A stretch of 64,000 nt of DNA from Pararhizobium_B sp963760965 (GTDB lineage: Bacteria > Pseudomonadota > Alphaproteobacteria > Rhizobiales > Rhizobiaceae). The translations under genes and the position numbers were made by a program. The notes under the pieces are model-generated. The model ran no database searches and was not told where the DNA came from. It saw only the letters and a list, made by a program, of their open reading frames with translations. The stretch spans positions 62,001 through 126,000 of the forward strand of contig CAVXEW010000006.1 of the NCBI GenBank assembly GCA_963760965.1. Reading direction: 5' to 3'. Of this stretch, positions 52,560-63,016 are shown piece after piece (the first letter of the stretch is position 1; every line of letters starts with the position of its first letter).

Positions 52560-54677
52560 ATGAACGATGCGACCCCGATCGGCTCCGGTACGAAGACCGG
52601 ACACTCCGCCTGCCCGCACGACTGCCCCTCCACCTGCGCGCTCGATGTCGAGATCCTGCCCGACGGGCGCGTGGGCCGGCTGCGCGGCGCGCCCGACAAC
52701 AGCTACACGGCGGGCGTCATCTGCGCCAAGGTGGCGCGCTATGCCGAACGTCTCTACCATCCCGACCGGCTGCTGAAGCCCCTGCGCCGCAAGGGCGGCA
52801 AGGGCGGGGGCGAATGGCGGGAGGTCTCCTGGGACGATGCGCTGGACGAGATCGCCGGCGCCTTCGTCAGGGCCGAGCAGCGCCATGGCAGCGAAAGCGT
52901 CTGGCCTTATCAGTACGCCGGCACGATGGGTCTCGTGCAGCGGGACTCGATCCACCGGCTCCGCCACGCCAAGCGCTATTCCGGCCAGTTCAACTCGATC
53001 TGCACGAACCTTGCCTGGACCGGCTACTTCGCCGGTACCGGCAAGCTCATAGGCCCCGATCCCCGGGAGATGGCGAAGTCGGACTGCGTCGTCATCTGGG
53101 GCACGAACGCCGTCGCGACCCAGGTCAACGTCATGACCCACGCCACCCGCGCCCGCAAGGAACGCGGCGCGAAGATCGTCGTCATCGACGTCTACGACAC
53201 GCCGACGATGAAGCAGGCCGATCTGAAACTCATGCTCAGGCCCGGGACGGACGGTGCGCTCGCCTGCGCCGTCATGCACGTCCTCTTCCGCGAGGGGTTC
53301 GCGGACCGTGCCTATCTCGACCGCTATACGGACGACCCGTCCGGCCTGGAAGCGCACCTGGAGACGCGCACGCCCGAATGGGCCTCGCAGATCACCGGGC
53401 TTTCCGTCGGCAATATCGAGGCCTTCGCCCGCCTCGTGGGGCAGACGAAGCGCACCTATTTTCGCCTCGGCTACGGTTTCTCGCGGCAGCGCAACGGCGC
53501 CGTCAACATGCATGCCGCCGCCTCGATCGCCGCCGTTACCGGCGCCTGGCAGCACGAAGGCGGAGGTGCGTTCCACTCCAACAGCGGCTCCTTCGGCCTC
53601 GACCAGTCCGAGATCGTGGGCCTGGCATCGCGCGACAGGTCCGTCCGGCTGCTCGACCAGAGCCAGATCGGCGCCGTCCTGACGGGCGATGCCACCGCTC
53701 TTCGCGGTGGTCCGCCGGTCGCGGCCATGCTGGTCCAGAACACCAATCCGGCGAACGTCGCGCCCGAGCAGCGGCTCGTGCGGCGCGGCCTGCAGCGGGA
53801 CGATCTCTTCCTCGCCGTCCACGAGCAGTTCATGACCGAAACGGCCGAACTCGCGGACATCGTCATTCCCGCGACGATGTTTCTCGAGCATGACGACATC
53901 TACAAGGGCGGCGGGCAGCAGCACGTCACGCTCGGCCCGAAGCTCGTCGAGCCGCCCGAGACGGTGCGCACCAACCTCTTCGTCGTGGAGGAACTTGCGA
54001 AGCGGCTCGGCGTCGCCGACCGTCCGGGCTTCGGCCTCACCGAGCGCCAGCTCATCGACGGCATGATGGCCAAGAGCGGAAAGCCCGGCTTCGACGCGCT
54101 GCTGGAAGACAAATGGATCGATTGCCAGCCGGAGTTCGAGAGCGCCCACTATCTGAAAGGCTTCAACTGGCCGAACGGAAGGTTCCGCTTCCGCCCGGAC
54201 TGGACGGGTTCGCCCGCCCCGAACCGTCCGCCGAGATCCGTCGGTCCGCTCGGCCCGCACGAACGATTGCCGGAATTCCCGGACCACGTCGACCTCATCG
54301 AGACCGCGGACGAGGAGCACCCCTTCCGGCTCGCGACTTCGCCGGCGCGCTCCTTCCTCAATTCCACCTTCTCCAGGATGCCGGGATCGCGCAAGCGCGA
54401 GGGCCGTCCGCAGGTGCTCGTGCATCCCGACGACGCGGCCGCGCTCGGCGTCGGCGAGGGAGACATCGTCACCCTCGGCAATGCGCGCGGCGAGGTGCGC
54501 ATCCACGTCCATCTCTTCGAGGGCGTCCTGCGCGGCGTGCTGGTCTGCGAGGGGATCTGGCCGAATGCCGATCATCTCGACGGGGAGGGCATCAACGTGC
54601 TCACCGGCGCCGAGCCCTGCGCACCCTGCGGCGGTGCCGCATTCCACGACAACAAGGTCTGGGCCAGAGCGTCCTGA
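52560..54677 (+). CDS. molybdopterin oxidoreductase family protein
   Basis: A 705-residue cytosolic enzyme of the DMSO reductase superfamily with a bis-pterin molybdenum cofactor. The N-terminal [4Fe-4S] motif uses Cys18, Cys22, Cys26 and Cys55. There is no signal peptide or twin-arginine motif. Core segments include FNSICTNLAW, VIWGTNAVATQ, GGGAFHSNSGSFGLD and the C-terminal molydopterin-dinucleotide domain with RSFLNSTFS and EGIWPNADHL. The electron partner and substrate are unknown; this group is often annotated only at superfamily level. The chosen ATG at 52560 starts just before the Cys motif. Confidence 0.88.
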   Translation: MNDATPIGSGTKTGHSACPHDCPSTCALDVEILPDGRVGRLRGAPDNSYTAGVICAKVARYAERLYHPDRLLKPLRRKGGKGGGEWREVSWDDALDEIAGAFVRAEQRHGSESVWPYQYAGTMGLVQRDSIHRLRHAKRYSGQFNSICTNLAWTGYFAGTGKLIGPDPREMAKSDCVVIWGTNAVATQVNVMTHATRARKERGAKIVVIDVYDTPTMKQADLKLMLRPGTDGALACAVMHVLFREGFADRAYLDRYTDDPSGLEAHLETRTPEWASQITGLSVGNIEAFARLVGQTKRTYFRLGYGFSRQRNGAVNMHAAASIAAVTGAWQHEGGGAFHSNSGSFGLDQSEIVGLASRDRSVRLLDQSQIGAVLTGDATALRGGPPVAAMLVQNTNPANVAPEQRLVRRGLQRDDLFLAVHEQFMTETAELADIVIPATMFLEHDDIYKGGGQQHVTLGPKLVEPPETVRTNLFVVEELAKRLGVADRPGFGLTERQLIDGMMAKSGKPGFDALLEDKWIDCQPEFESAHYLKGFNWPNGRFRFRPDWTGSPAPNRPPRSVGPLGPHERLPEFPDHVDLIETADEEHPFRLATSPARSFLNSTFSRMPGSRKREGRPQVLVHPDDAAALGVGEGDIVTLGNARGEVRIHVHLFEGVLRGVLVCEGIWPNADHLDGEGINVLTGAEPCAPCGGAAFHDNKVWARAS

Positions 54678-54694
54678 CGCGCCGGGCGGTTGTC

Positions 54695-56227
54695 CTACCG
54701 CTCGAGCACGCGGAATGCGAGGCGCCTGTTGGTCAGCCGGGCGAGTTGCTGCAGGCGTCCCTGCACCCGCTCTCCGACCAGCTCCGCGCAGTCGGCCGGT
54801 ACGACCAGCGCGATGTCGGCCTCCGGCATGCCGGCGCCGGCGGGCTCGAACTTCAGAGAGGGCACGACGCCCGGCATCGAGGCGGAGAACAGGTAGGCGA
54901 CGCGCAGCATGCCGCCGAGCATCCTGGCCAGTTCGAGGAGGCGCGGCGTCGCGATCCGGGCGAGCTCGGCCGTCGCCCCGTCGTCGTTCACGCCCTCGAA
55001 ACGATAGTAGTTGACGAGCGCGATATAGGCGCGGCCGGCATGGGTGATGCCGGAAAAATGGCTGTGGGCGATAATGTTGAGCGCCTGCAGTCCGCGATAA
55101 TCGGGATGGGCGCGCCAGCTGATGTCGGCAAGCAGGCAGGCCGCCTGCCGGTAGCGCGATTCCTCGTCCGTCTCGTCGATGCCGAAGACCGGCAGCATCC
55201 GTCCCGTCCAGTCCGCGAGGTCGCGGGCGTGTTCGGGCGAACGCGCCCGCAGGATCGCCAGTTCGTCGGCGGCCGCCAGCAGGGGGTCGCGCAGGCGCTC
55301 CTCGCCGCCCAGCAGCGAATACAGATAGCCTTCGCGCACGCCGAGCGCCGAGAAGGACACGGCCCGCGGCTTCATCGCCGCGATGGTCTCCTGCATCGTC
55401 ACCGCACCGAAGGGGAGAAGCGACCGGCGATTTTTCGAGACGGCCTTCAGCGAGTCGCTCTTGCTGTCCTTCAGCCGTGCGACATGGCCGAGGAAGTCCA
55501 TCGCCTCCTCGAATGGGATCTCGTACGCCTGCATCATGTGCAGCGGATATCGCGTCTCGGCCATGTGCAGCTTGGCGATGTTGCGCCACGTGCCGCCGAC
55601 CGCGTAGAAGAGCCGGCCCTCGCCGCCCTTCAGCATCTTCGCCGACTTGACCTGCTTGCGCGAGAAGGCCCGCGCCTTCGCCACCGAGCCGCCCGAGAGC
55701 TCCGACAGGCGCAGGCCGCCGAGGGGCAGCGTGATGCCGTGCGCCATCTGCGTCCCCTTGATGTCCACGAGTTCCAGCGAACCGCCGCCGAGGTCTCCGG
55801 CGATGCCGTCCGGGTCGTGATAGCCGCTGATGATGCCGTAGGCCGAATAGCGCGCTTCCTCCTCGCCCGAGAGGATGCTGACCTCGCAGCCGAGGATATC
55901 TTCCGCGCGCCTGATGAAGTCGGGGCCGTTTTCCGCCTCGCGCGCGGCGGCCGTCGCGAGCACGTGCATCTCCTGCGCGCGCGCCTGGCGCGAAAGCGCG
56001 CGGAAGCGCCGAAGCGCCGCGAGCGCCCGCTCGATGCCTTCCCTGTCCATCCGTCCGCTGGCCGCCAGCCCGCGTCCGAGGCCGCACAGCACCTTCTCGT
56101 TGAAGAGGACCGCCGGCGAGCGGCTCAGGCCTTCGTAGACGACGATGCGGACGGAGTTCGAGCCGATGTCCACGACGGATATCGGGTGGATGCCGGGCAG
56201 CCGGCCGCGTGCCTCGGACTCAACCAT
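54695..56227 (-). CDS. ppx: exopolyphosphatase (Ppx/GppA family)
   Basis: Releases phosphate from polyphosphate ends, and may act on pppGpp as some family members do. The ASKHA fold has SVVDIGSNSVRIVVYE as the first phosphate loop, the catalytic-glutamate region ATAAAREAENG, SGEEEARYSAYG, and DLGGGSLELV as the second loop. A C-terminal HD-like helical half completes the 510 residues. The ATG at 56227 is used; a TTG codon precedes it. It starts 21 bases after ppk, so synthesis and breakdown of polyphosphate are encoded together. Confidence 0.95.
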   Translation of the reverse strand: MVESEARGRLPGIHPISVVDIGSNSVRIVVYEGLSRSPAVLFNEKVLCGLGRGLAASGRMDREGIERALAALRRFRALSRQARAQEMHVLATAAAREAENGPDFIRRAEDILGCEVSILSGEEEARYSAYGIISGYHDPDGIAGDLGGGSLELVDIKGTQMAHGITLPLGGLRLSELSGGSVAKARAFSRKQVKSAKMLKGGEGRLFYAVGGTWRNIAKLHMAETRYPLHMMQAYEIPFEEAMDFLGHVARLKDSKSDSLKAVSKNRRSLLPFGAVTMQETIAAMKPRAVSFSALGVREGYLYSLLGGEERLRDPLLAAADELAILRARSPEHARDLADWTGRMLPVFGIDETDEESRYRQAACLLADISWRAHPDYRGLQALNIIAHSHFSGITHAGRAYIALVNYYRFEGVNDDGATAELARIATPRLLELARMLGGMLRVAYLFSASMPGVVPSLKFEPAGAGMPEADIALVVPADCAELVGERVQGRLQQLARLTNRRLAFRVLER

Positions 56228-56248
56228 CAAGGCAGGGAGCTTTCGCGC

Positions 56249-58450
56249 TCAGCGCTTGGCGGAGGTCCAGCCGGCGATCAGCTTGGGCGCGCTCGACTTC
56301 AGGGCCTCTCCGCGGCCGGAAAGGCTTGGGTTTGTCATGAAGTAGAGCTGGGCGTTGAATGGTTCCTCTCCCTGCCGCGGGCTCATCCGTCGCGAAGTCC
56401 CGTCCGGCAATATCTCGTAACTCTGCTGGTTGTCTATGAGGTTCCCCAGCATGATTTGAGAAACGACCTGCTCGTGCACCGTCCTGTTGGTCAGCGGCAC
56501 AAGGGTCTCCACCCGGCGGTCGAGATTGCGCGGCATCAGGTCGGCCGACCCGATATAGACGACTGCTTCCTGCGAGGGCAAGCCGTGACCGTTGCCGAAG
56601 CAGAATATGCGGCTGTGCTCAAGGAAGCGCCCGACGATGGATTTCACCCGGATGCGCTCGGAAAGCCCCTCGATCTGCGGCCTCAGGCAGCAGATGCCGC
56701 GCACGACAAGGTCGATCTCGACGCCGGCCTGGCTGGCGCGGTAGAGCGCGTCGATTATCCTCGGATCGACGAGTGCGTTCATCTTCATCCAGATCGCCGC
56801 GGGTCGTCCCGCCTGCGCATGGGCGATTTCCTGGTCGATGTGGTCGAGGATGGTCCTGCGCAGGTTCAGCGGCGAGACCGTGAGCTTTTCCAGCTGTTCC
56901 GGCTCGCCGTAGCCCGTGATGAAGTTGAACACGAGCTGCATGTCGCGGGCGATCGCCGCCTCGCAGGTGAAGAACGACAGGTCGGTGTATATCTTGGCCG
57001 TGATCGGGTGGTAGTTGCCGGTCCCGAGGTGGCAGTACGAGCGCAGTCCGCCTTCCTCGCGGCGCACGACGAGCGACATCTTGGCGTGCGTCTTGAGCTC
57101 GATGAAGCCGAAGACGACCTGCACGCCCGCGCGCTCGAGGTCGCGCGCCCAGCGGATGTTCGCCTCCTCATCGAACCGGGCCTTCAGTTCGACCAGCGCC
57201 GTCACCGACTTGCCCGCTTCCGCCGCGTCGACGAGCGCCCGCACGATGGGGCTGTCGTTCGACGTGCGGTAGAGCGTCTGCTTGATGGCGAGGACGTCCG
57301 GATCGCGCGCCGCCTGGCGCAGGAACTGCACCACGACGTCGAAGGATTCGTAGGGATGGTGGATGACGAGGTCCTTCTCGCGGATCGCCGCGAAGCAGTC
57401 GCCGGCATGGTCGCGGATACGTTCCGGGAAGCGCGCGTTGTAGGGCTCGAACTTCAGGTCGTCCCGGGGCGCTTTGACGATCTCCGAAATCGTGTCGAGC
57501 GCAAGCAGCCCGGGCAATACCGCCACCCGGTCCTCGGGTACGTTCAGTTCCTGCACCACGAAATCCCTGAGCGACACGGGCATCTCCGAATCGAACTCGA
57601 TACGGATCACCGATCCGCGCCGCCGCCGCTTCAGCGCGCTCTCGAACAGGCGTACAAGGTCCTCCGCCTCTTCCTCGACCTCGATGTCGCTGTCGCGGAT
57701 CAGCCGGAAGGTCCCCGATCCACGGACCTCGTAGCCGGGGAAGAGCCGGCCGATGAACAGGCTGACCACGTCCTCGAGCGTTATGAAACGGATGCCGGGC
57801 TGGCCGGGATTGGGCAGGCGCAGGAACCTGTCGAGCGCCACGGGCAGGCGCAGGAGCCCGGTCATGGGCTGTCGCCCGGTCGTGCTGAAGAGCTGCAGGC
57901 CGATCGAGAAGCCGAGGTTCGGGATGAAGGGGAAGGGATGCGCGGGATCGATCGAGAGCGGCGTGAGCACGGGGAAGATCGACTGCAGGAACTCGCCCTC
58001 GAGCCAGACGCGGTCCTCCGGCGTCAGCCGGGCCGGGCGCACGATCTGCAGGTCCTGGGCGGCGAGCGCATCCTGCAGCACTGCGAGTGACGCCTGCTGT
58101 TCGAACTGCAGCTTGTCCACCTCCTTGAGGATCTGGCTGAGCTGCTCGGCCGGCGTCCGCCCGTCGGCGCTGCGGCTGGCGATCTGCTCGCGCACCTGTC
58201 CCTCGAGGCCGGCGACGCGCACCATGAAGAATTCGTCGAGGTTCGCGGCCGAGATCGAAAGGAACCGGACGCGCTCCAGCAGCGGGTGCGCCGTGTTCTG
58301 CGTTTCCTCCAGGACGCGGCGGTTGAACTGGAGCCATGAGAATTCGCGGTTGATGAAGCGCTCGGGCAGGTTCGCCAGTTCGGGAGAGGCTGCCGGCGCC
58401 TCCTGGAGGGAAGGGCCGTCGCTGTCCGCAAGCGTGCTTTTCGTATCCAT
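56249..58450 (-). CDS. ppk: polyphosphate kinase 1
   Basis: Reversible transfer of the ATP gamma-phosphate onto polyphosphate at the membrane. The 733-residue protein has the PPK N domain (FINREFSWLQFNRRVLEE, then the middle domain) and two phospholipase D-like C domains. The autophosphorylated histidine is at 474 in YCHLGTGNY. The ATG at 58450 gives a 30-residue polar lead before the N domain. The same frame continues upstream through the hdaA region without homology, so I rejected the longer version. Confidence 0.96.
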   Translation of the reverse strand: MDTKSTLADSDGPSLQEAPAASPELANLPERFINREFSWLQFNRRVLEETQNTAHPLLERVRFLSISAANLDEFFMVRVAGLEGQVREQIASRSADGRTPAEQLSQILKEVDKLQFEQQASLAVLQDALAAQDLQIVRPARLTPEDRVWLEGEFLQSIFPVLTPLSIDPAHPFPFIPNLGFSIGLQLFSTTGRQPMTGLLRLPVALDRFLRLPNPGQPGIRFITLEDVVSLFIGRLFPGYEVRGSGTFRLIRDSDIEVEEEAEDLVRLFESALKRRRRGSVIRIEFDSEMPVSLRDFVVQELNVPEDRVAVLPGLLALDTISEIVKAPRDDLKFEPYNARFPERIRDHAGDCFAAIREKDLVIHHPYESFDVVVQFLRQAARDPDVLAIKQTLYRTSNDSPIVRALVDAAEAGKSVTALVELKARFDEEANIRWARDLERAGVQVVFGFIELKTHAKMSLVVRREEGGLRSYCHLGTGNYHPITAKIYTDLSFFTCEAAIARDMQLVFNFITGYGEPEQLEKLTVSPLNLRRTILDHIDQEIAHAQAGRPAAIWMKMNALVDPRIIDALYRASQAGVEIDLVVRGICCLRPQIEGLSERIRVKSIVGRFLEHSRIFCFGNGHGLPSQEAVVYIGSADLMPRNLDRRVETLVPLTNRTVHEQVVSQIMLGNLIDNQQSYEILPDGTSRRMSPRQGEEPFNAQLYFMTNPSLSGRGEALKSSAPKLIAGWTSAKR

Positions 58451-58503
58451 CTCACCACCTGAATTGCGACTCTGCCGGCAAATATACCAGTTCGGCAAAG
58501 AAT

Positions 58504-59223
58504 TTATGACGGCCGGCCGGAATCCTCGCTTTTCTCGAACCCGTCGCCTCTCTCGAATTCCGCCAGCACCTCGCCGGCGAGAGCGCGGCTCATCCGTCCG
58601 CCGCGTGCCAGCGCCACCTCGTCCATGCGCGCCACGATGCGCTGCGCGGCGTCGAGCGAGCGCTCCATCCGCGTCACCAGGAAGTTGACGGTGCGCTGGT
58701 CGACGCTGATCTGGCGGTCGGCGAAAAGCTTCACGATCACCTGCGCCAGCATCTCGTCGTCCGGTTCGCCGATTTCGACCACGGTGGCCGATTTCAGCCG
58801 CGAGCGCAGGTCCGGAAGCGAGACCGACCATGCCGACGGCCACATGCGCGTCGTCATCAGGAGGCTCGTGCCGTTCTGGCGCACGGCGTTGATGAGGTGG
58901 AACAGCGTCCGTTCCGAAAAGCCGGCGCGCTCGGCATCCTCCACGAGCACCGGTCCCGCGCCGGCCGCCTCGACGACCGCGGCCTCGTCGTGGGTCTCCG
59001 GCGACAGCGCGACGGCATGCGATTTCTCGCGCCAGACCGCCGCCAGGTGGGACTTCCCGGCCCCGCTCGGACCGGCGAGGACGACGACGGGCGAGGGCCA
59101 GTCGGGCCATCTGTCGATCAGCCCGACAGCGGCGCTCACCGGATCGGAGATGATAAGGTCGTCGCGGGACGTTGCCGGGGCATGCGCGAAGCGCAGCGGA
59201 ATCTGGTGGGGCTTCCTGGCCAC
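58504..59223 (-). CDS. hdaA: HdaA, DnaA-related regulator of replication initiation
   Basis: A 239-residue AAA+ protein related to DnaA but lacking its DNA-binding domain. Hda proteins, bound to the sliding clamp, stimulate ATP hydrolysis by DnaA and stop re-initiation. The clamp-binding motif QIPLRF sits at residues 7-12, and the P-loop GPSGAGKSH at 51-59. The sensor and arginine-finger regions (LPDLRSRLKSA; FLVTRMERSLDAAQRIV) follow. The start is GTG at 59223 with GAGGAGAA upstream. It lies 10 bases after the AI-2E transporter gene, an arrangement I recall from other alphaproteobacteria. Confidence 0.9.
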   Translation of the reverse strand: MARKPHQIPLRFAHAPATSRDDLIISDPVSAAVGLIDRWPDWPSPVVVLAGPSGAGKSHLAAVWREKSHAVALSPETHDEAAVVEAAGAGPVLVEDAERAGFSERTLFHLINAVRQNGTSLLMTTRMWPSAWSVSLPDLRSRLKSATVVEIGEPDDEMLAQVIVKLFADRQISVDQRTVNFLVTRMERSLDAAQRIVARMDEVALARGGRMSRALAGEVLAEFERGDGFEKSEDSGRPS

Positions 59224-59233
59224 GGAATTCTCC

Positions 59234-60412
59234 TCAGAGCGACGCGGTGCGGTCGTCTTCGTGCGTCTCGGTCTCCTTCGCGCCACCAGCGCGGGTCTCC
59301 TCCGCCGTTGCGCGCGCTGCCTCGCCCGCCGCCGGCGGCGGCTGCGTAACGCCTTCGTAGAGCTCGCTCTCGAGATAGCGCGACAGGGCGAAGCGGACGA
59401 GCACGGCGATCGCCGCCGACGTCGGCACGGCGATGAGTGTCCCGACGAAGCCGAAGAGCGAGCCGAAGGCGAACAGCGCGAACATCAGCCACACCGGATG
59501 CAGCCCGACGCTGTGACCGACGAGCTTCGGCTGCAGCACGTTGCCTTCAAGGAACTGGCCCGTGAAGAAGACGGCTGCCACGAGGATTATGGGCGTGTAG
59601 TGCGGCCAGAACTGGACGAGCGCCACGCCGATGGCGAGCACGAGGCCGACGAACGAGCCGACATAGGGTATGAAGCTGATCAGCCCCGCGAAGAAGCCGA
59701 TCAGCAGCCCGAAGTTGAGGCCGACGACCGACAGCCCGACCGCATAGTAGCAGCCGAGGATGAGGCAGAGGCTGCCCTGTCCGCGCACGAAGCCCGCGAT
59801 CGCCCGGTCGATGTCCCGGGCGATCATGCGGACGTCGCCGACGTGCTCGCGCGGCACCCAGCTGTCGACGCGGGCGACCATGCGGTCCCAGTCGAGCAGC
59901 ATGTAGAACGCGACGACCGGCGTGACGATCAGGAGCGCGATGATATCGATCAGCGCCTTCCCCGAGTTCCAGATCTGCTGGAGCAGGGTGGCGAGGAACC
60001 CGGCGCCCTGGCTGATCGCCTGCGAGAAGCTGTCCTTGATGCTTCCCATCTGGTTGGCCAGCCAGCCCGGCATGAAGTGGAAGTCCGGCGAGGTCAACAG
60101 CGCCTGCAGCTGGGTGACGTATTTCGGCAGCCGGTCGATGAAGTCCGCCGTCTGTGTGACCAGCACGGGCACGACGATCATGAGGGCCAGCGCGAAGATG
60201 ATGACGAACATCAGCAGGATGACGATGGTCGCAAGCAGGCGGCTGAGGCCGATCCGCTGGAGCCTGTCCGCCACGGGATCGAGGATGTAGGCGAGCGCCA
60301 TGCCGGCGACGAAGGGTAGAAGGATCGACCGGAACAGGAATATGAAGAGGATCAGGGCGACGAGGCCGCCGATCCAGAAGATTGCCTGCCTGCGCAGGGA
60401 CATTCCGTTCAT
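59234..60412 (-). CDS. AI-2E family transporter (PerM-like)
   Basis: A 392-residue inner-membrane protein with seven to eight helices. Its middle and end carry the family motifs (IPYVGSFVGLVLAIGVALVQFW; GNVLQPKLVGHSVGLHPVWLMFALFAFGSLFGFVGTLIAVP). A Glu/Thr-rich cytoplasmic tail ends it. The name comes from one member that exports autoinducer 2, while others exchange Na+ for H+, so the substrate here is unknown. A second Met three codons in is a possible start. It shares a transcription unit with hdaA and, upstream, the CDP-alcohol phosphatidyltransferase gene. Confidence 0.88.
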   Translation of the reverse strand: MNGMSLRRQAIFWIGGLVALILFIFLFRSILLPFVAGMALAYILDPVADRLQRIGLSRLLATIVILLMFVIIFALALMIVVPVLVTQTADFIDRLPKYVTQLQALLTSPDFHFMPGWLANQMGSIKDSFSQAISQGAGFLATLLQQIWNSGKALIDIIALLIVTPVVAFYMLLDWDRMVARVDSWVPREHVGDVRMIARDIDRAIAGFVRGQGSLCLILGCYYAVGLSVVGLNFGLLIGFFAGLISFIPYVGSFVGLVLAIGVALVQFWPHYTPIILVAAVFFTGQFLEGNVLQPKLVGHSVGLHPVWLMFALFAFGSLFGFVGTLIAVPTSAAIAVLVRFALSRYLESELYEGVTQPPPAAGEAARATAEETRAGGAKETETHEDDRTASL

Positions 60413-60473
60413 GTGCGTATCGTGCCCCCGGTGCTGCCCGCCGCCCCGGTCAGGAACGCCTTCCGGCCCGTCA

Positions 60474-61013
60474 TCAGTCAGTATACCCCGCCATGTGCCG
60501 CAGCCAAGTCACGAGATAGGCCGCCGCCGAGAGCACCGTCAGTGCCGCGACGGCGGCGACGAGGGCGATCCGCAATGACCCGAGGCCCATGCCGAAGCCG
60601 AGCTGGAAAAGAACCAGCACGAGGAGCGCGATCTGGCAGGCGGTGTTCGCCTTCGAAACGAAGATCGGCCGCACTTCGACCGGATGCCCGATCAGGCTCG
60701 ACAGCAGCACCGCGACGACGATCAGCACGTCGCGCGAAACGACGAGCAGGGCCAGCCATGCCGGCAACTGCCCCATGACGGCGAGGACGACGAAGACGCT
60801 GACCAGCAGCAGCTTGTCGGCCACCGGGTCGAGATAGGCGCCGAGCTTGGACCGCTGGTCGAAGTGCCGCGCGATGAACCCGTCGACGCCGTCGGAGATG
60901 CCGGCGAGGACGAACAGCACTGCGGCGCTCTTCCAGTCCGCGTTCATCAGCAGGAAGATGAGGAGGGGCACCGACAGGAGACGCGCCACGGTTATGAGGT
61001 TCGGCAGTGTCAT
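60474..61013 (-). CDS. CDP-alcohol phosphatidyltransferase family protein
   Basis: A 179-residue membrane enzyme with the exact signature D-G-x2-A-R-x8-G-x3-D-x3-D at 44-66 and about five helices. It resembles PgsA and eukaryote-type cardiolipin synthase. A proper pgsA stands at 45185, so this one may make cardiolipin or another CDP-DAG-derived lipid. The ATG at 61013 (MTLPNLITVARLLSVPLLI) begins exactly at the family N-terminus. It is divergent from purM and leads the unit running into the AI-2E and hdaA genes. Confidence 0.88.
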   Translation of the reverse strand: MTLPNLITVARLLSVPLLIFLLMNADWKSAAVLFVLAGISDGVDGFIARHFDQRSKLGAYLDPVADKLLLVSVFVVLAVMGQLPAWLALLVVSRDVLIVVAVLLSSLIGHPVEVRPIFVSKANTACQIALLVLVLFQLGFGMGLGSLRIALVAAVAALTVLSAAAYLVTWLRHMAGYTD

Positions 61014-61282
61014 GCGTGCTTTCCGGCGGTTTCTCGTGCGGTCGCCGCGAACATGCGGCGCTGGCGGCGATGAGATGGCATCGCCGGAGGCCGGGCGCAA
61101 TGGGGGAGGGTGCCAAACCTTGCGTCCGGCGAGGAGGCATTGCGCGCCGGCGGGGCCGGCGGCTGTGGATATTCCTGCCGGTTGCGATGCGAACCACGGG
61201 CCGATCGCCCCCGGCGAGCTTGCGTTTCGGGGGGCCGCGTGGCAATTGCCCCGGTAGGACGTCGTCCCCTCCGGAGAGTGAG

Positions 61283-62349
<1,067 letters not shown>

Positions 62350-62353
<4 letters not shown>

Positions 62354-63015
62354 CCGCCGGCCGCAAGCGCGTCGCCGTCCTCCTGTCCGGCCGCGGCTCC
62401 AACATGGAGGCGCTCGTCCGGGCATGCGCCGACGCAGGCTTTCCGGCCGAGATCGTCGGCGTCGTCTCCGACAATGCCGGGGCCGGCGGCCTCGCGACCG
62501 CGCGTGGCCACGGCATTGAAGCCGTCGCCGTGCCGCGCAAGGACTATTCCGGCAAGGCCGCTCACGAGGCGGCAGTGCGTGCCGTGATCGACCGGTTCGC
62601 CCCCGACGTCATCTGCCTCGCCGGCTACATGCGGCTGCTGTCGGCCGATTTCATCCGCCGCTATCGTGGCCGGATCATCAATATCCATCCCTCGCTGCTG
62701 CCGCTCTTTCCGGGGCTCGACACCCACAGCCGCGCGATCGAGGCGGGAATGCGCGTCCACGGCTGCACGGTCCACTTCGTCACGGAAGGCATGGACGAGG
62801 GTCCGATCGTCGCGCAGGCTGCCGTTCCGCTGCTTCCGGGAGACACGCCCGACGCACTTGCCGCTAGGGTCCTCGTCGCCGAGCACAGGCTCTACCCGGC
62901 CGCTCTGGCGATGCTGGCGACAGGCTCGGTGCACATGGGCGAGGACGGGCGCAGCGTCTTCGCCCGATCGGGCCGCGGAGGAGAAACGGCGGAGATCCTG
63001 GTCTCGGCCGGCTGA
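62350..63015 (+). CDS. purN: phosphoribosylglycinamide formyltransferase
   Basis: Transfers a formyl group from 10-formyl-THF to GAR, the third purine step. The 221-residue chain has the N-terminal VLLSGRGSNMEALVRA and the catalytic NIHPSLLP, with Asn111 and His113. The later Asp lies in FVTEGMDEGPIVAQ. It is coupled to purM through the ATGA overlap. Its stop is only one base from the stop of the convergent MerR-family gene, so the two transcripts must overlap. Confidence 0.97.
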
Positions 63016-63016
63016 G

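Noticed and set aside
51534..56087. A 1,517-codon open frame on the minus strand
   Set aside because: It crosses a mixture of genes on both strands (rlmJ, molybdopterin oxidoreductase, ppx) with Arg/Ala/Gly-rich composition and no domain; it results from high G+C content.
54113..58090. A 1,325-codon open frame on the plus strand
   Set aside because: It is antisense to ppx and ppk, both of which have complete conserved motifs. Composition is that of a GC-rich shadow frame.
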